Shown piece by piece: positions 55,560 to 64,000 of a DNA stretch of 64,000 nucleotides; positions within the stretch are counted from its first letter, which is position 1, and every line of letters starts with the position of its first letter. The position numbers and the translations under genes were made by a program. The notes below the pieces were generated by a model. That model was not told where the DNA came from, made no database searches, and was given only the letters and a program-made list of their open reading frames with translations. Source of the stretch: Zoogloea sp021286885 (GTDB lineage Bacteria > Pseudomonadota > Gammaproteobacteria > Burkholderiales > Rhodocyclaceae); the NCBI RefSeq assembly GCF_041915215.1, contig NZ_JAYSBV010000002.1; one strand, 5' to 3'.

Positions 55560-57683
55560 TTAGCGCTGGGCACCGGGCAGCAGCGGCCCCCCCTGGAGCA
55601 AATGGGCCAGTTTGTCCCAGGGCATGGGCGTGGCAAACAGGTAGCCCTGGACCAAATGGCAGCCCCGCTGACGCAGGGCTTCCAGCTGATCGACGGTTTC
55701 CACCCCTTCGGCCACCACTTCCAAACCCAGGCTATGGGCGAGGCCAATGACGGCCTCGACGATGGCCATCCCCTGGCCGTCATTCAGCTCATTCACGAAG
55801 GAGCGGTCGATCTTGAGGGTATCCACCGCCAGCTTGCGCAGATAGGCCAGGGAAGAGTAGCCGGTGCCGAAATCATCCACCGCTACCTTGAAACCCATCT
55901 CCCGCAATTGCCCCAAGACCTGGGTGGCGTAGTCCAGATCCCGCATCAGCACGGTTTCGGTCAGTTCAAACTCCAGCCGTGAGGGATGTACGCCTGCGGC
56001 CTCCAACTGGGCCCGCAGGCCCGGAATCAGGCGGGCGTCCATGAAGTTCAAACCCGACAGATTGACCGCAATCCGAAACCCGGTGGGCATATCCAAGGCC
56101 AGGCGGGCCACATCGCCCACCACCCGCCCCATCACCGCCCGGGTGAGGGGCACAATCAAGCCCGACTCCTCGGCCAGGCTGATGAACTCGGAGGGCGGCA
56201 CCGAGCCCCGGGCCAGATGGGGCCAACGCACCAGGGCTTCGGCCTTGACGATCTTGCCGCTATCCACATCAATGATGGGCTGATAGACCACCTGCAGCAC
56301 TTCATCGTGGATGGCCCGGCTCAAATCTCCTTCCAGGGTGAAGCGCAGGAAGGCCGCCACCTTCATTTGTTCGGAGAACAAGGAAATGTGGCCGCCACCG
56401 CCCCGTTTGGCCTGGCTCAGGGCGGTTTCTGCCGCTTTGAGCAGCGCGTCGGCATCCAGCGCATGTTCAGGCAGCAGGGCCACGCCAATCCGGGCACTGA
56501 GCACGATGTCCTGGCCCGGCACCCGGATAGGTGCGCGCAGCACCCCCAGCAGCTCCTGGGCCCGATCCAGCGCCTCATCGTCACTCACCACATCGGGGAG
56601 CAGAATCCCGAATTCGTCGGCGGCCAAACGAGCCACCTTGAAGCGGGGCAGATTTCCGCCCCCCGCCGGCTCCGCCTGCAGCCGGTCGCCCATGGCCTCC
56701 CGCAGCCGGTGGGCCAGCACCTGCAAGACCTGATCGCCCCGGTCTTCGCCCAGACTTTCATTGATCCGGGCAAAGCGGTCGATATCCAGCACCATCACCG
56801 CACAGCGCCCGTTCTGGCGTTGCAGCCGGGCGACCGCAGCCAACAGCGCCTCTCGGAAAAACTCCCGATTGGGCAAGCCCGTCAGGGGATCAAAATAGGC
56901 CAGCTGACGGATGCGGCGCTGGGCATCCACCTGATCAGTGATGTCTTGAATGCTGCCTTCGATCACCTCGCCGGGGCCCATGCGCATCTCGGGCAGGATG
57001 GGCTCGGCGGTTTCCTGCACCGTGCGTACCGAGCCGTCCGGCCACACCACCCGGTAAGTGAGCTGATAACCCATGCCTTGACGGGCCGCACCAAAGGCCG
57101 CCGCCACCGCCGCCCGATCCGGGCCATAGACCAGCGGCAACACCGCCTCCATATCGCCCTGCAAGGTTTCCGGCGTCTGGCCAAAGAGCCGGTAATACTG
57201 CACCGAACGCACCAGCCGGCCCTCATCCGGGTACCACTCCCAGCTGCCCAACCGGGCAATCCGCTGGGCGTTGGACAGGCTTTCCTTGTTACGCACCAGC
57301 TCCTTCATCAACTGGGCAGTGCGCAGCACATAGCGGGTGCGAAAACGCAGCAGGGTCCAGTTGATGGGTTTGAGAATGAAGTCGGTGGCCCCCGCATCAA
57401 ACGCCCGGGCAATGGAATCCTCATCCCCCAGGCCGGTCAGCATGATGACGGGAATCAGACGGGTACGCATTCCGTCCCGCAGATGACGACACACCTCAAA
57501 GCCGCTCATGCCGGGCATCACCACATCCAGCAGGATCAAATCCGGCTGCACCGCCTCGGCCGCCGCCAGCGCAGCCGGGCCATCCTCGGCCTCTTCCACC
57601 TCAAGCCCGATCTCCAGCAAGGCCTCCCGGGCCAGAAGCCGAATCAGCGGATCATCATCCACCACCAGTACACGGGCGTTCAT
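55560..57683 (-). CDS. REC-PAS-GGDEF*-EAL protein, probable c-di-GMP phosphodiesterase
   Basis: The 707-aa response regulator starts with a receiver domain (phospho-Asp53 in LLDVVMPGM), then PAS (about 140-255), GGDEF (about 260-430) and EAL (about 440-700). The GGDEF signature is AADEF (354-358), which removes the Gly pair, so cyclase activity is unlikely; GTP sensing is possible. The EAL domain is complete: Glu482-Ala-Leu (KAEALVRW), VNLSGLNF, ELTET, DDFGTGYSS, LKIDRSF, AEGVE. ATG 57683 follows GGAGG. It is 64 bp after the hybrid kinase, the likely donor of its phosphate. Confidence 0.92.
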   Translation of the reverse strand: MNARVLVVDDDPLIRLLAREALLEIGLEVEEAEDGPAALAAAEAVQPDLILLDVVMPGMSGFEVCRHLRDGMRTRLIPVIMLTGLGDEDSIARAFDAGATDFILKPINWTLLRFRTRYVLRTAQLMKELVRNKESLSNAQRIARLGSWEWYPDEGRLVRSVQYYRLFGQTPETLQGDMEAVLPLVYGPDRAAVAAAFGAARQGMGYQLTYRVVWPDGSVRTVQETAEPILPEMRMGPGEVIEGSIQDITDQVDAQRRIRQLAYFDPLTGLPNREFFREALLAAVARLQRQNGRCAVMVLDIDRFARINESLGEDRGDQVLQVLAHRLREAMGDRLQAEPAGGGNLPRFKVARLAADEFGILLPDVVSDDEALDRAQELLGVLRAPIRVPGQDIVLSARIGVALLPEHALDADALLKAAETALSQAKRGGGGHISLFSEQMKVAAFLRFTLEGDLSRAIHDEVLQVVYQPIIDVDSGKIVKAEALVRWPHLARGSVPPSEFISLAEESGLIVPLTRAVMGRVVGDVARLALDMPTGFRIAVNLSGLNFMDARLIPGLRAQLEAAGVHPSRLEFELTETVLMRDLDYATQVLGQLREMGFKVAVDDFGTGYSSLAYLRKLAVDTLKIDRSFVNELNDGQGMAIVEAVIGLAHSLGLEVVAEGVETVDQLEALRQRGCHLVQGYLFATPMPWDKLAHLLQGGPLLPGAQR

Positions 57684-57699
57684 CAACGACCCTCCAGGC

Positions 57700-57735
57700 C
57701 TAAGTGGAGAACTAAGTGGCGCACTAAGTGGGACA
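57700..57735. repeat. three 12-bp tandem repeats carrying in-frame stops
   Basis: CTAAGTGGAGAA, CTAAGTGGCGCA and CTAAGTGGGACA lie at 57700, 57712 and 57724. On the minus strand each reads CACTTAG, and all three TAG codons (57726, 57714, 57702) are in frame with the hybrid-kinase stop at 57750. They end next to the Shine-Dalgarno of the downstream gene. Confidence 0.65.
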
Positions 57736-57747
57736 TGCAGCCAAAGC

Positions 57748-60462
57748 TCAGGGTTCGACCTGCTCAGGCTGCAACAGGCCTTCGGCCTGCAGGGCGCTCA
57801 GGCAGGCCGCCCAGGCCTCGGCCATGGCGCCCACATCCGCAGCCGTCGCCACATGGCCTTGCTTGAGCTGCTCATCGAGCACCCGTGCCCGGGTCGCCAG
57901 CCGCACCGCGCCAATGGCCATGCAGCTGGACTTCATCTTGTGGGTCAGCGCACGCATCTCTTCGGCGTTTTCAGCCGCCAGAGCATCTTGTACGGCCTGG
58001 ACATTCCTGCGGGTTTCACTCACGAACAACGGCAACAGGCGTGCCAGCACAGGCGCGTCGCGCCGGCCATTGACCCCCGGCAAACCCATCAACACATTCA
58101 GATCCAGGGCGGGCAACTCGCCCGTTTCTTCATTACTTTGCACCTGCTCTGACTCCTTTGCGGGAGTACCCGCTTCCAGATCAACACCAGACAGCCATCT
58201 GCCCAGCACTTGAATCAATTGCTGCCGGGAAACCGGCTTGACCAGATAATCATCCATGCCTGCCGCCAGACAAGCCTCCCGGTCTTCCTTCAAGGCATTC
58301 GCCGTCAAGGCCAGGATGGGTATCCGAGGACGCCCCAAGGCCTTGGCCTCGGTACGAATCTGGCGGGTAGCCTGACGCCCATCCATTTCGGGCATCTGGA
58401 TATCCATCAGCACCGCATCGAAGGTCTGACGCCGGCACACCTCCACCGCCTGAAGGCCATCCTCCGCCAGAGAAACGCGGCAGCCCATGGACTCCAGCAC
58501 GGCCACGGCCACCTCCCGGTTAACCGGATGATCCTCAACCACCAGCACATGGGCGCCCAGACAACTACGCCCCTCGCTGCCCCCCAAACCCTCGGCTGAC
58601 GCTGTCAGCACCTGGTTCAGCTCCAGACCACTGAAGGGTGCAGTCAGCACTTTTAGGCCGGGCGGGAAGGTTTCGAGTTCTTCTAGGGAGGTGAGCACAA
58701 TCTGTCGGCTCCGGCCCACCAGGGGCTCAAGCTCATCCAGCAGGGGAACCCCCAAGCCGCCATCAAAGCGGGCCGCCACCATCAACCAGTCACACCGGCC
58801 TATCTGTTCGATTATTTCGGCAAGTTCAGCCCGAGTCTGAACCCATGTCAGCTCCGCCCCCTTGAAAATCAGGCGCTCGGCCAGATCCTGGCGCAAGAAC
58901 CCTTCATCCATGGCCAGCACCACCCGCTTGCCCTGGAGCAACGGAAGTACCGGCTCCTGGGACTCCCTGAGCTCGAACTCCACCCAAAAACAGGAGCCTC
59001 GACCCAGCGCGCTTTCGTACCCGATACGCCCGCCCATCAACTCCACCAACTGACGGGCAATGGACAAACCCAGGCCCGTACCACCAAAGCGGCGCGCCAT
59101 GGAGTTATCGGCCTGATGAAAGGATTCAAACAAGCGGGCCCCCGGCGGAACGCCAATGCCCGTATCGCGCACCTCGATCCGCAGCCGAAGTCCTTCTGGC
59201 ACGGTGCTCGCCACCCGGCGGGCGCTCACCTCAACACCGCCCCGCTCGGTAAACTTCTGGGCATTGGAAACCAGGTTGCCCAGCACTTGGCGCACCCGCA
59301 ATCCATCTCCCAGCGCCCACTCCGGCACACTGGGGTCAACGCTCAGACGCAGATACAGCCCTTTTTCATGGGCCGTGGTGGCAAATGGCACCACGACCTG
59401 ATCGATGCTTTCACGCACCGAAAACAGGCGCTCCTCCAAATCCAGGCGCCCTGCTTCTATCTTGGAGACATCCAGCACGTCGTTGATGACTTCCATCAAG
59501 GTTCTGGCCGAATGATCCAGCATATCCACAAAACGTCGCTGCCGCTCCGCAAGGGTCGTCTGGCGCAACAGCCCGATCATGCCCATCACCCCATTCATGG
59601 GTGTGCGGATTTCGTGGCTCATGTTGGCCAGAAACTGGGATTTGGCCAGGCTTGCGGCTTCTGCCTGCTCCTTGGCCTGCTGCAGCTCCCGGGTGCGGGC
59701 TTCAACCTCGGAGCTCAGGGTCTCGCGCCGCAGCAGCAGTTCCTGGTCGCGCAGCGCAATTTCGCTCAGCATGTGGTTGAAGCCATCCACCAGCTCACCC
59801 ACCTCATCGGCATAACTGCGCGGTGCCCGCAGATCGAAGCGCTTGGACTGCCCCACCGCCCGCATGACCTGGGCCAGCCCCTGAATCGGCCCGGTAATCA
59901 TGGCCTGCATGCGTCGGGTCAGCAGAAAAGCCGCCCCCAAGGCTAGCAGCACCCCCAGCAAGGCATATACACACCACAAGGTCAGGCGCAGCAGCAATCC
60001 ATGCAGGCTGAATTCGATGACCAAGGAACCCAGGGACTCCCCCTCGCTCACGATCCGCTCGGACACCGCCAGACTGAGGGCCGACCAACGGGGGCGCCCC
60101 ACTCCACCGGCCTGCTGCAAATCGGCCAAACGCACTGCATTGCCCACCAAGCTGGGGGGATACACCGCAAACACTTCCCCCCCCGGACGCAGTAGCACGG
60201 CGGCCGAAATCCGCTCGTGATGGCGCAAAGACAGCAGCAAGCCCTCGGCCACCCGCGCATCATCGAAGCGCAGGGGTGCCACAGCCCCGTCAGACATGAT
60301 TTCCAGCAGCAACTGGGCCTCATCCCGGGTACGGCGCACCTCGGCTTCCAACTCACTCAAGAAAATGGTGAGAAACCCCACCGCCAGCGCAATCAGCACA
60401 CTCAGGCTGACCACGGCACGCAGCTTGCGCCCGATGGGTTGATCCCGTAGCGGCTGCATCAT
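57748..60462 (-). CDS. CHASE8-HAMP hybrid sensor histidine kinase with REC and Hpt
   Basis: The 904-aa inner-membrane kinase has a helix at about 14-34, a periplasmic CHASE8-like sensor (35-150, containing APLRFDDARVAEGLL), a second helix (155-180), HAMP (to about 230), coiled coil, HisKA with His283 (MSHEIRTPMNG), an ATPase, a degenerate receiver (about 510-620), a true receiver with Asp687 (LMDIQMPEMDG) and an Hpt domain with His841 (LTHKMKSS). The CHASE8 plus HAMP front end is like that of the diguanylate cyclase YfiN. The start overlaps the yfiR stop (ATGATG; 60459 is an alternative start). Confidence 0.92.
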   Translation of the reverse strand: MMQPLRDQPIGRKLRAVVSLSVLIALAVGFLTIFLSELEAEVRRTRDEAQLLLEIMSDGAVAPLRFDDARVAEGLLLSLRHHERISAAVLLRPGGEVFAVYPPSLVGNAVRLADLQQAGGVGRPRWSALSLAVSERIVSEGESLGSLVIEFSLHGLLLRLTLWCVYALLGVLLALGAAFLLTRRMQAMITGPIQGLAQVMRAVGQSKRFDLRAPRSYADEVGELVDGFNHMLSEIALRDQELLLRRETLSSEVEARTRELQQAKEQAEAASLAKSQFLANMSHEIRTPMNGVMGMIGLLRQTTLAERQRRFVDMLDHSARTLMEVINDVLDVSKIEAGRLDLEERLFSVRESIDQVVVPFATTAHEKGLYLRLSVDPSVPEWALGDGLRVRQVLGNLVSNAQKFTERGGVEVSARRVASTVPEGLRLRIEVRDTGIGVPPGARLFESFHQADNSMARRFGGTGLGLSIARQLVELMGGRIGYESALGRGSCFWVEFELRESQEPVLPLLQGKRVVLAMDEGFLRQDLAERLIFKGAELTWVQTRAELAEIIEQIGRCDWLMVAARFDGGLGVPLLDELEPLVGRSRQIVLTSLEELETFPPGLKVLTAPFSGLELNQVLTASAEGLGGSEGRSCLGAHVLVVEDHPVNREVAVAVLESMGCRVSLAEDGLQAVEVCRRQTFDAVLMDIQMPEMDGRQATRQIRTEAKALGRPRIPILALTANALKEDREACLAAGMDDYLVKPVSRQQLIQVLGRWLSGVDLEAGTPAKESEQVQSNEETGELPALDLNVLMGLPGVNGRRDAPVLARLLPLFVSETRRNVQAVQDALAAENAEEMRALTHKMKSSCMAIGAVRLATRARVLDEQLKQGHVATAADVGAMAEAWAACLSALQAEGLLQPEQVEP

Positions 60463-61022
60463 GGCTCTGGGCTCCTTCCCCCGACGACCTGCCGCCCCAG
60501 CTTGAGCAGCTGGGCACTGGCCCTCAGGTTGTCCCGCAGCAAGACCCCCTGATGAATATTGAAACGCACCCGGTTGTCCTCAAGTACAAACCCGATGCTT
60601 CCGCCCTGGAGCACAAAACCGTCCATGTCACTAATGGTGAGCACGCCCTTGTTTGCGACCTGATGCAGCACGGCAGCAACACGCTTCTGCTCCGAATCGG
60701 CCACAAACAGCATATGACAATCGGCAATCACTTCCAAACCATCCAGCTGACGCACCAGCACCTCATGGCCTTGCACCACCCGCCCCTCCAGGGCCACCAG
60801 CGCACCATGAAACGGATCCTGCCCCAATACGCACACCCGCAACGGTGCGCCCGGCGGCAGACGCTGAACGGGCCAGTCGATGAAGCGCGCAAAGTTGAGC
60901 ATATACGCCGCCTTGAGCTGATACTCAGCCGGAGGACTGGCATACGCCCAGGCACTCAGCACAACACCGACCCAGCCATACAGCACGGAAGATGCCCAGG
61001 GGGGCAAAAGCCTCAAAGACAC
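60459..61022 (-). CDS. yfiR: YfiR-family periplasmic regulator (DUF4154)
   Basis: The 187-aa protein has a signal peptide ending AYA|SPP (about 28) and the YfiR fold: YQLKAAYMLNFARFIDWP, FHGALVALEGRVVQG, CHMLFVADSEQKRV and the C-terminal GSIGFVLEDNRVRFNIH. In Pseudomonas YfiR binds and represses the periplasmic part of the cyclase YfiN. Here it overlaps a CHASE8 hybrid kinase. The start is uncertain: GTG 61022 gives a standard signal peptide, but no good ribosome-binding site precedes it. Confidence 0.85.
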   Translation of the reverse strand: MSLRLLPPWASSVLYGWVGVVLSAWAYASPPAEYQLKAAYMLNFARFIDWPVQRLPPGAPLRVCVLGQDPFHGALVALEGRVVQGHEVLVRQLDGLEVIADCHMLFVADSEQKRVAAVLHQVANKGVLTISDMDGFVLQGGSIGFVLEDNRVRFNIHQGVLLRDNLRASAQLLKLGRQVVGGRSPEP

Positions 61023-61322
61023 AATACCGATGAAATTTATTAATTCGAGCCTTAAAGCTACAAAAACACCGTCTATGTTGCAGCTTGCAAAAACCATCAC
61101 ATCATAAGCACTATGCTTGCACGAGCCCACCCCCAAACCCCGGGGCGCGACAAACTTATGCACTTGTCCCGCAGAAATACGCCACTTCAGTAACCCGGGA
61201 AAAACGAATAGCCCCCCCACCATCGGCCTACCCTGCTGCGCCTGACACGGCTTGGGCTACAATTGGCGGATTTTTCAGATCCCGGCGCCCAGGGCGCCCG
61301 ATGCCCGTCAAGGTAAGACCAG
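61023..61322. other. divergent gap between yfiR and glnS
   Basis: Three hundred bases without a supported gene. On the minus strand GCCGAT (61227-61222) is preceded by TCAGG (61245-61241), a weak sigma-28-like arrangement about 200 bp before yfiR. On the plus strand TACAAT near 61258-61263 may be a glnS -10, but its -35 is poor. Confidence 0.35.
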
Positions 61323-63044
61323 ATGACCACACCGACCCCCCCGGCCGATGACAGCGTAGCCAGCAACTTCATCCGCAACATCATTGACGAGGACCGTCGC
61401 CTCGAAAAATGGGGCGGCCGCGTCGAAACCCGTTTTCCGCCGGAGCCCAACGGCTACCTGCACTATGGACATGCCAAGAGCATCTGCCTGAACTTCGGCC
61501 TCGCCCAGGCCTACGGCGGCGCCTGCCACCTGCGCTTTGACGACACCAACCCCGCCAAGGAAGACCAGGAATACGTGGACGCCATCATCGAAGCCGTCCA
61601 GTGGCTGGGCTTCGAGTGGGGCGAGCACCTGTACTTTGCGTCGGACTACTTCGACAAGATGTACGCCATGGCCGAGCACCTCATCATGGCCGGCAAGGCC
61701 TATGTGGATTCGCTCTCCGCCGACGAGATCCGCGCCTACCGGGGCACCCTCTCCGCCCCCGGCCAGGACAGCCCCTACCGCAACCGCAGCGTGGCCGAGA
61801 ACCTGGAACTGTTCGAGCGCATGCGTGCCGGCGAATTTGCCGATGGCGCCCACGTGCTGCGCGCCCGGATCGACATGGCCTCGCCCAACATCAACCTGCG
61901 CGACCCCATCCTCTACCGGATTCGCCACGCCCATCACCACCGTACCGGGGACCGCTGGTGCATCTACCCGATGTACACCTTCGCCCACCCCATCGAAGAC
62001 GCGATCGAAGACATCACCCACTCCGTGTGCACCCTGGAGTTCGAAGATCAGCGCCCCTTCTACGACTGGCTGCTGGACAACCTGGCAGAAGGCGGCTTCT
62101 TCCCCCGCCCGGTGCCGCGCCAGATCGAATTTGCGCGCCTCAACCTGAGCTATGTGGTGCTCTCCAAGCGCAAGCTGATTCAGCTCGTGGACGAAAAGCA
62201 TGTGGCCGGCTGGGACGACCCGCGCCTGCCCACCCTGGTGGGTGCCCGCCGGCGTGGCTTCACCCCGGAAGGCTTCCGCCGCTTCACCGAGCGCATCGGC
62301 GTCTCCAAGTCCGACGCCTGGATCGACATGAGCGTGCTCGAAGACTGCATGCGCGAGCACCTGAACGAAGCCGCCGAGCGCCGGGTGGCCGTGCTTGATC
62401 CGATCAAGCTCATCATCACCAACTACCCGGAAGGCCAGAGCGAGCGCTGCCACGCCCCCAACCACCCGCTCCACCCGGAGCTGGGCAAGCGGGAAATGCC
62501 CTTTAGCCGCGAACTCTGGATCGAGCGCGAAGACTTCATGGAAACCCCGGTCAAGGGCTACCACCGCCTCTACCCGGGCAACATGGCACGGCTGCGCTAC
62601 GGCTATGTGGTGAAGTGCACCGGCTGCGAAAAAGACGCCGACGGCAACATCACCGCCGTGCTGTGCGAATACATGCCCGACTCCAAGTCTGGCACCCCGG
62701 GCGCCGACAACTACAAGGTCAAGGGCAACCTGCACTGGGTGTCGGTGGCCCACGCCTACGCCACCGAAGTGCGCCTCTACGACCGGCTGTTCGCCCACCC
62801 GAACCCGGGCGCCCGGCGCGAAGGGGATGCCGAAGGCCTGGAACGCAGCTTCCTGGACGACATCAATCCCAACAGCCTGCGCACCCTCCAGGCCCAACTG
62901 GAACCCGCCCTGCGCGCCGCCAAGCCCGAAGAACGCTTCCAGTTCGAGCGTCACGGCTACTTCGTGGCCGACCGGATCGACACCCAGGACGGCGCCCCGG
63001 TGTTCAACCGCACCGTGACCCTGCGCGATACCTGGAAGCGCTGA
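61323..63044 (+). CDS. glnS: glutaminyl-tRNA synthetase
   Basis: GlnS charges tRNA-Gln directly. The 573-aa class I enzyme has the HIGH region FPPEPNGYLHYGHAKS (about 38-53), the KMSKS equivalent VLSKRKLIQ and the long C-terminal beta-barrel anticodon-binding region. Full length. Start ATG 61323 preceded by AAGGTAAGACCAG. The presence of both GlnS and GltX is normal for beta- and gammaproteobacteria. Confidence 0.96.
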   Translation: MTTPTPPADDSVASNFIRNIIDEDRRLEKWGGRVETRFPPEPNGYLHYGHAKSICLNFGLAQAYGGACHLRFDDTNPAKEDQEYVDAIIEAVQWLGFEWGEHLYFASDYFDKMYAMAEHLIMAGKAYVDSLSADEIRAYRGTLSAPGQDSPYRNRSVAENLELFERMRAGEFADGAHVLRARIDMASPNINLRDPILYRIRHAHHHRTGDRWCIYPMYTFAHPIEDAIEDITHSVCTLEFEDQRPFYDWLLDNLAEGGFFPRPVPRQIEFARLNLSYVVLSKRKLIQLVDEKHVAGWDDPRLPTLVGARRRGFTPEGFRRFTERIGVSKSDAWIDMSVLEDCMREHLNEAAERRVAVLDPIKLIITNYPEGQSERCHAPNHPLHPELGKREMPFSRELWIEREDFMETPVKGYHRLYPGNMARLRYGYVVKCTGCEKDADGNITAVLCEYMPDSKSGTPGADNYKVKGNLHWVSVAHAYATEVRLYDRLFAHPNPGARREGDAEGLERSFLDDINPNSLRTLQAQLEPALRAAKPEERFQFERHGYFVADRIDTQDGAPVFNRTVTLRDTWKR

Positions 63045-63111
63045 GCGCCATTTCCAGCATCTCAAGCACTTCCAACGCCTCCGCCAGCCCCGCCGCCCAG
63101 CACTTGCTGGG

Positions 63112-63140
63112 TTGACGGAGCTTGCGGACATCTGTAAGAT
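63112..63140 (+). promoter_or_regulatory. sigma-70 promoter of rplU-rpmA
   Basis: TTGACG (63112-63117), 17 bp, TAAGAT (63135-63140), about 39 bp before the rplU start. Near-consensus spacing and -35, as expected for a ribosomal protein operon. Confidence 0.8.
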
Positions 63141-63178
63141 GCCGCGTTCTGTGTAAAACCCTTAATCGGAGTACATCC

Positions 63179-63490
63179 ATGTACGCGGTCGTAAAAACCG
63201 GCGGTAAGCAGTATCGTGTTACCGCTGGCGAAAAAATCAAAGTAGAACAGATACCGGCAGACGTGGGCTCGGAAATCACCCTGGACCAAGTGTTCATGGT
63301 TGGTGAAGGCGAGTCTGTCAAGATCGGCACCCCCGTGGTTGCTGGTGCTGTGGTGAAGGCCACCGTGGTTTCCCACGGCCGTCACGACAAGATCAAGATC
63401 TTCAAGATGCGTCGTCGTAAGCACTACCAAAAGCATCAAGGTCATCGTCAGAACTACACCGAGCTTCGCATCGAAGCTATTTCCGCCTAA
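63179..63490 (+). CDS. rplU: 50S ribosomal protein L21
   Basis: The 103-aa L21 begins MYAVVKTGGKQYRVTAGEKI and ends in the basic RRRKHYQKHQGHRQ region and YTELRIEAI. Standard length. ATG 63179 follows CGGAG. An upstream in-frame extension to 63122 would lie over the promoter and is rejected. Forms an operon with rpmA, 13 bp downstream. Confidence 0.98.
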   Translation: MYAVVKTGGKQYRVTAGEKIKVEQIPADVGSEITLDQVFMVGEGESVKIGTPVVAGAVVKATVVSHGRHDKIKIFKMRRRKHYQKHQGHRQNYTELRIEAISA

Positions 63491-63503
63491 GGAGTAACGC
63501 ACC

Positions 63504-63767
63504 ATGGCACACAAAAAGGCTGGCGGCAGTTCACGTAACGGTCGCGACTCAGAAAGCAAACGCCTTGGCGTAAAGCGCTACGGCGGTCAAGCAGTGCTGG
63601 CTGGCAACATCATCGTGCGTCAGCGTGGCACCGAGTACCATCCCGGCGAAAACGTCGGCATCGGCAAGGATCACACCCTGTTCGCCCTGGTGGACGGCGT
63701 TGTGAACTTCGCTGTGAAGGGTGCCCAAAAGCGCCGCACCGTGAGCATCGTCGCCGCTGCTGAATAA
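63504..63767 (+). CDS. rpmA: 50S ribosomal protein L27
   Basis: The 87-aa L27 begins MAHKKAGGSSRNGRDSESK, with the N-terminal tail that reaches the peptidyl-transferase centre, and has RYGGQAVLAGNIIVRQRG. AAGGAG precedes the ATG. Canonical rplU-rpmA-obg order. Confidence 0.98.
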   Translation: MAHKKAGGSSRNGRDSESKRLGVKRYGGQAVLAGNIIVRQRGTEYHPGENVGIGKDHTLFALVDGVVNFAVKGAQKRRTVSIVAAAE

Positions 63768-63785
63768 GCACCGACTGCTTGCCTC

Positions 63786-63816
63786 AAAAGCCCTATCCCT
63801 GCGGTAGGGCTTTTTT
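63786..63816 (+). terminator. terminator after rpmA
   Basis: AAAAGCCCTA-loop-TAGGGCTTTT followed by TTGTTT, 19 bp after the rpmA stop. A strong intrinsic terminator; obg would therefore need its own promoter or read-through. Confidence 0.9.
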
Positions 63817-63915
63817 GTTTCAAGAACAGATTGCGCTGTGGCTCCGGCCCGGCCTCCGGCACCACCCCCGCCCGCGCACCTGGCGCGACGGGCAGCTTGA
63901 ATACCTGGAAAACCC

Positions 63916-64000
63916 ATGAAATTTTTCGACGAAGCCCGTATTGAAGTCATCGCTGGCGACGGCGGCAACGGTGCCGCCACCTTCCGCCGCGAAAAATACA
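63916..64000 (+). CDS. obgE: Obg-family GTPase, 5' end only
   Basis: The frame from ATG 63916 encodes MKFFDEARIEVIAGDGGNG and continues to the window edge. This is the start of the Gly-rich N-terminal Obg domain of ObgE/CgtA, a ribosome-assembly GTPase. Position after rplU-rpmA is canonical. Only 28 residues are inside the window. Confidence 0.93.
   Translation, partial: MKFFDEARIEVIAGDGGNGAATFRREKY

Noticed and set aside
55986..57866. Plus-strand frame of 626 codons across the REC-PAS-GGDEF-EAL gene
   Set aside because: Gln/His/Pro-rich shadow translation; it crosses two gene boundaries of the opposite strand.
61308..63131. Long minus-strand frame (607 codons) opposite glnS
   Set aside because: Mirror of glnS codon bias; no recognisable protein family and it runs into the rplU promoter.

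Overview
The window reads as the chromosome of a GC-rich betaproteobacterium, most likely of the Rhodocyclales (Azospira/Dechloromonas-like). This is inferred from gene content and order (gsp operon, nadE-glnB, tonB-exbB-exbD, rplU-rpmA-obg) and from the strong G/C third-position bias; I could not run a database search. It is almost all protein-coding. I see no rRNA, tRNA, CRISPR array or insertion sequence.

Region by region. 1-12.4 kb: a degenerate intradiol-dioxygenase-like lipoprotein, then a contiguous type II secretion operon gspC-D-E-F-G-H-I-J-K-L-M-N. 12.4-14.2 kb: transaldolase, a strong terminator and a DUF192 protein. 14.2-20.8 kb (minus): a tight operon dedA-purN-DUF3108-rsmB-PLD nuclease-mscS-rluE, ending in a 58-codon His/Lys-rich secreted peptide. 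20.9-24.5 kb: a J-domain-like protein with HPE instead of HPD, and aminopeptidase N. 24.5-30.4 kb: a lower-GC O-polysaccharide island with the order wzm-wzt-wbbM-glf-wbbN, as in the Klebsiella D-galactan I locus but without wbbO. 30.4-41 kb: mnmC, a glycine-zipper protein, gltX, two tandem paralogous amino-acid-type binding proteins, glnB and nadE. 39.7-43.4 kb: a TonB-ExbB-ExbD-PepSY iron-uptake set and a GDP-mannose hydrolase. 43.5-49.5 kb: a TerC protein behind a manganese (yybP-ykoY) riboswitch, a hemerythrin gene behind a perfect Dnr/FNR-type palindrome, and hrpA.

49.6-61.0 kb is the most interesting block: two convergent signalling operons. The plus-strand operon encodes a degenerate EAL-REC-PAS protein, a 104-aa protein, an HDOD protein, a PAS histidine kinase and a REC-HD-GYP phosphodiesterase. 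It follows a sigma-28-like promoter. The minus-strand operon encodes YfiR, a CHASE8/HAMP hybrid kinase with an Hpt domain, and a REC-PAS-GGDEF-EAL protein whose GGDEF motif is AADEF while its EAL motifs are intact. Together they look like a two-component-controlled cyclic-di-GMP degrading locus in which YfiR faces a kinase instead of a YfiN-type cyclase. 61.3-64 kb: glnS, then rplU-rpmA and the start of obg.

A recurring oddity is three gene ends (gspE, pepN, hybrid kinase) that each carry a three-copy 12-14 bp tandem repeat in which every copy contains a stop codon.
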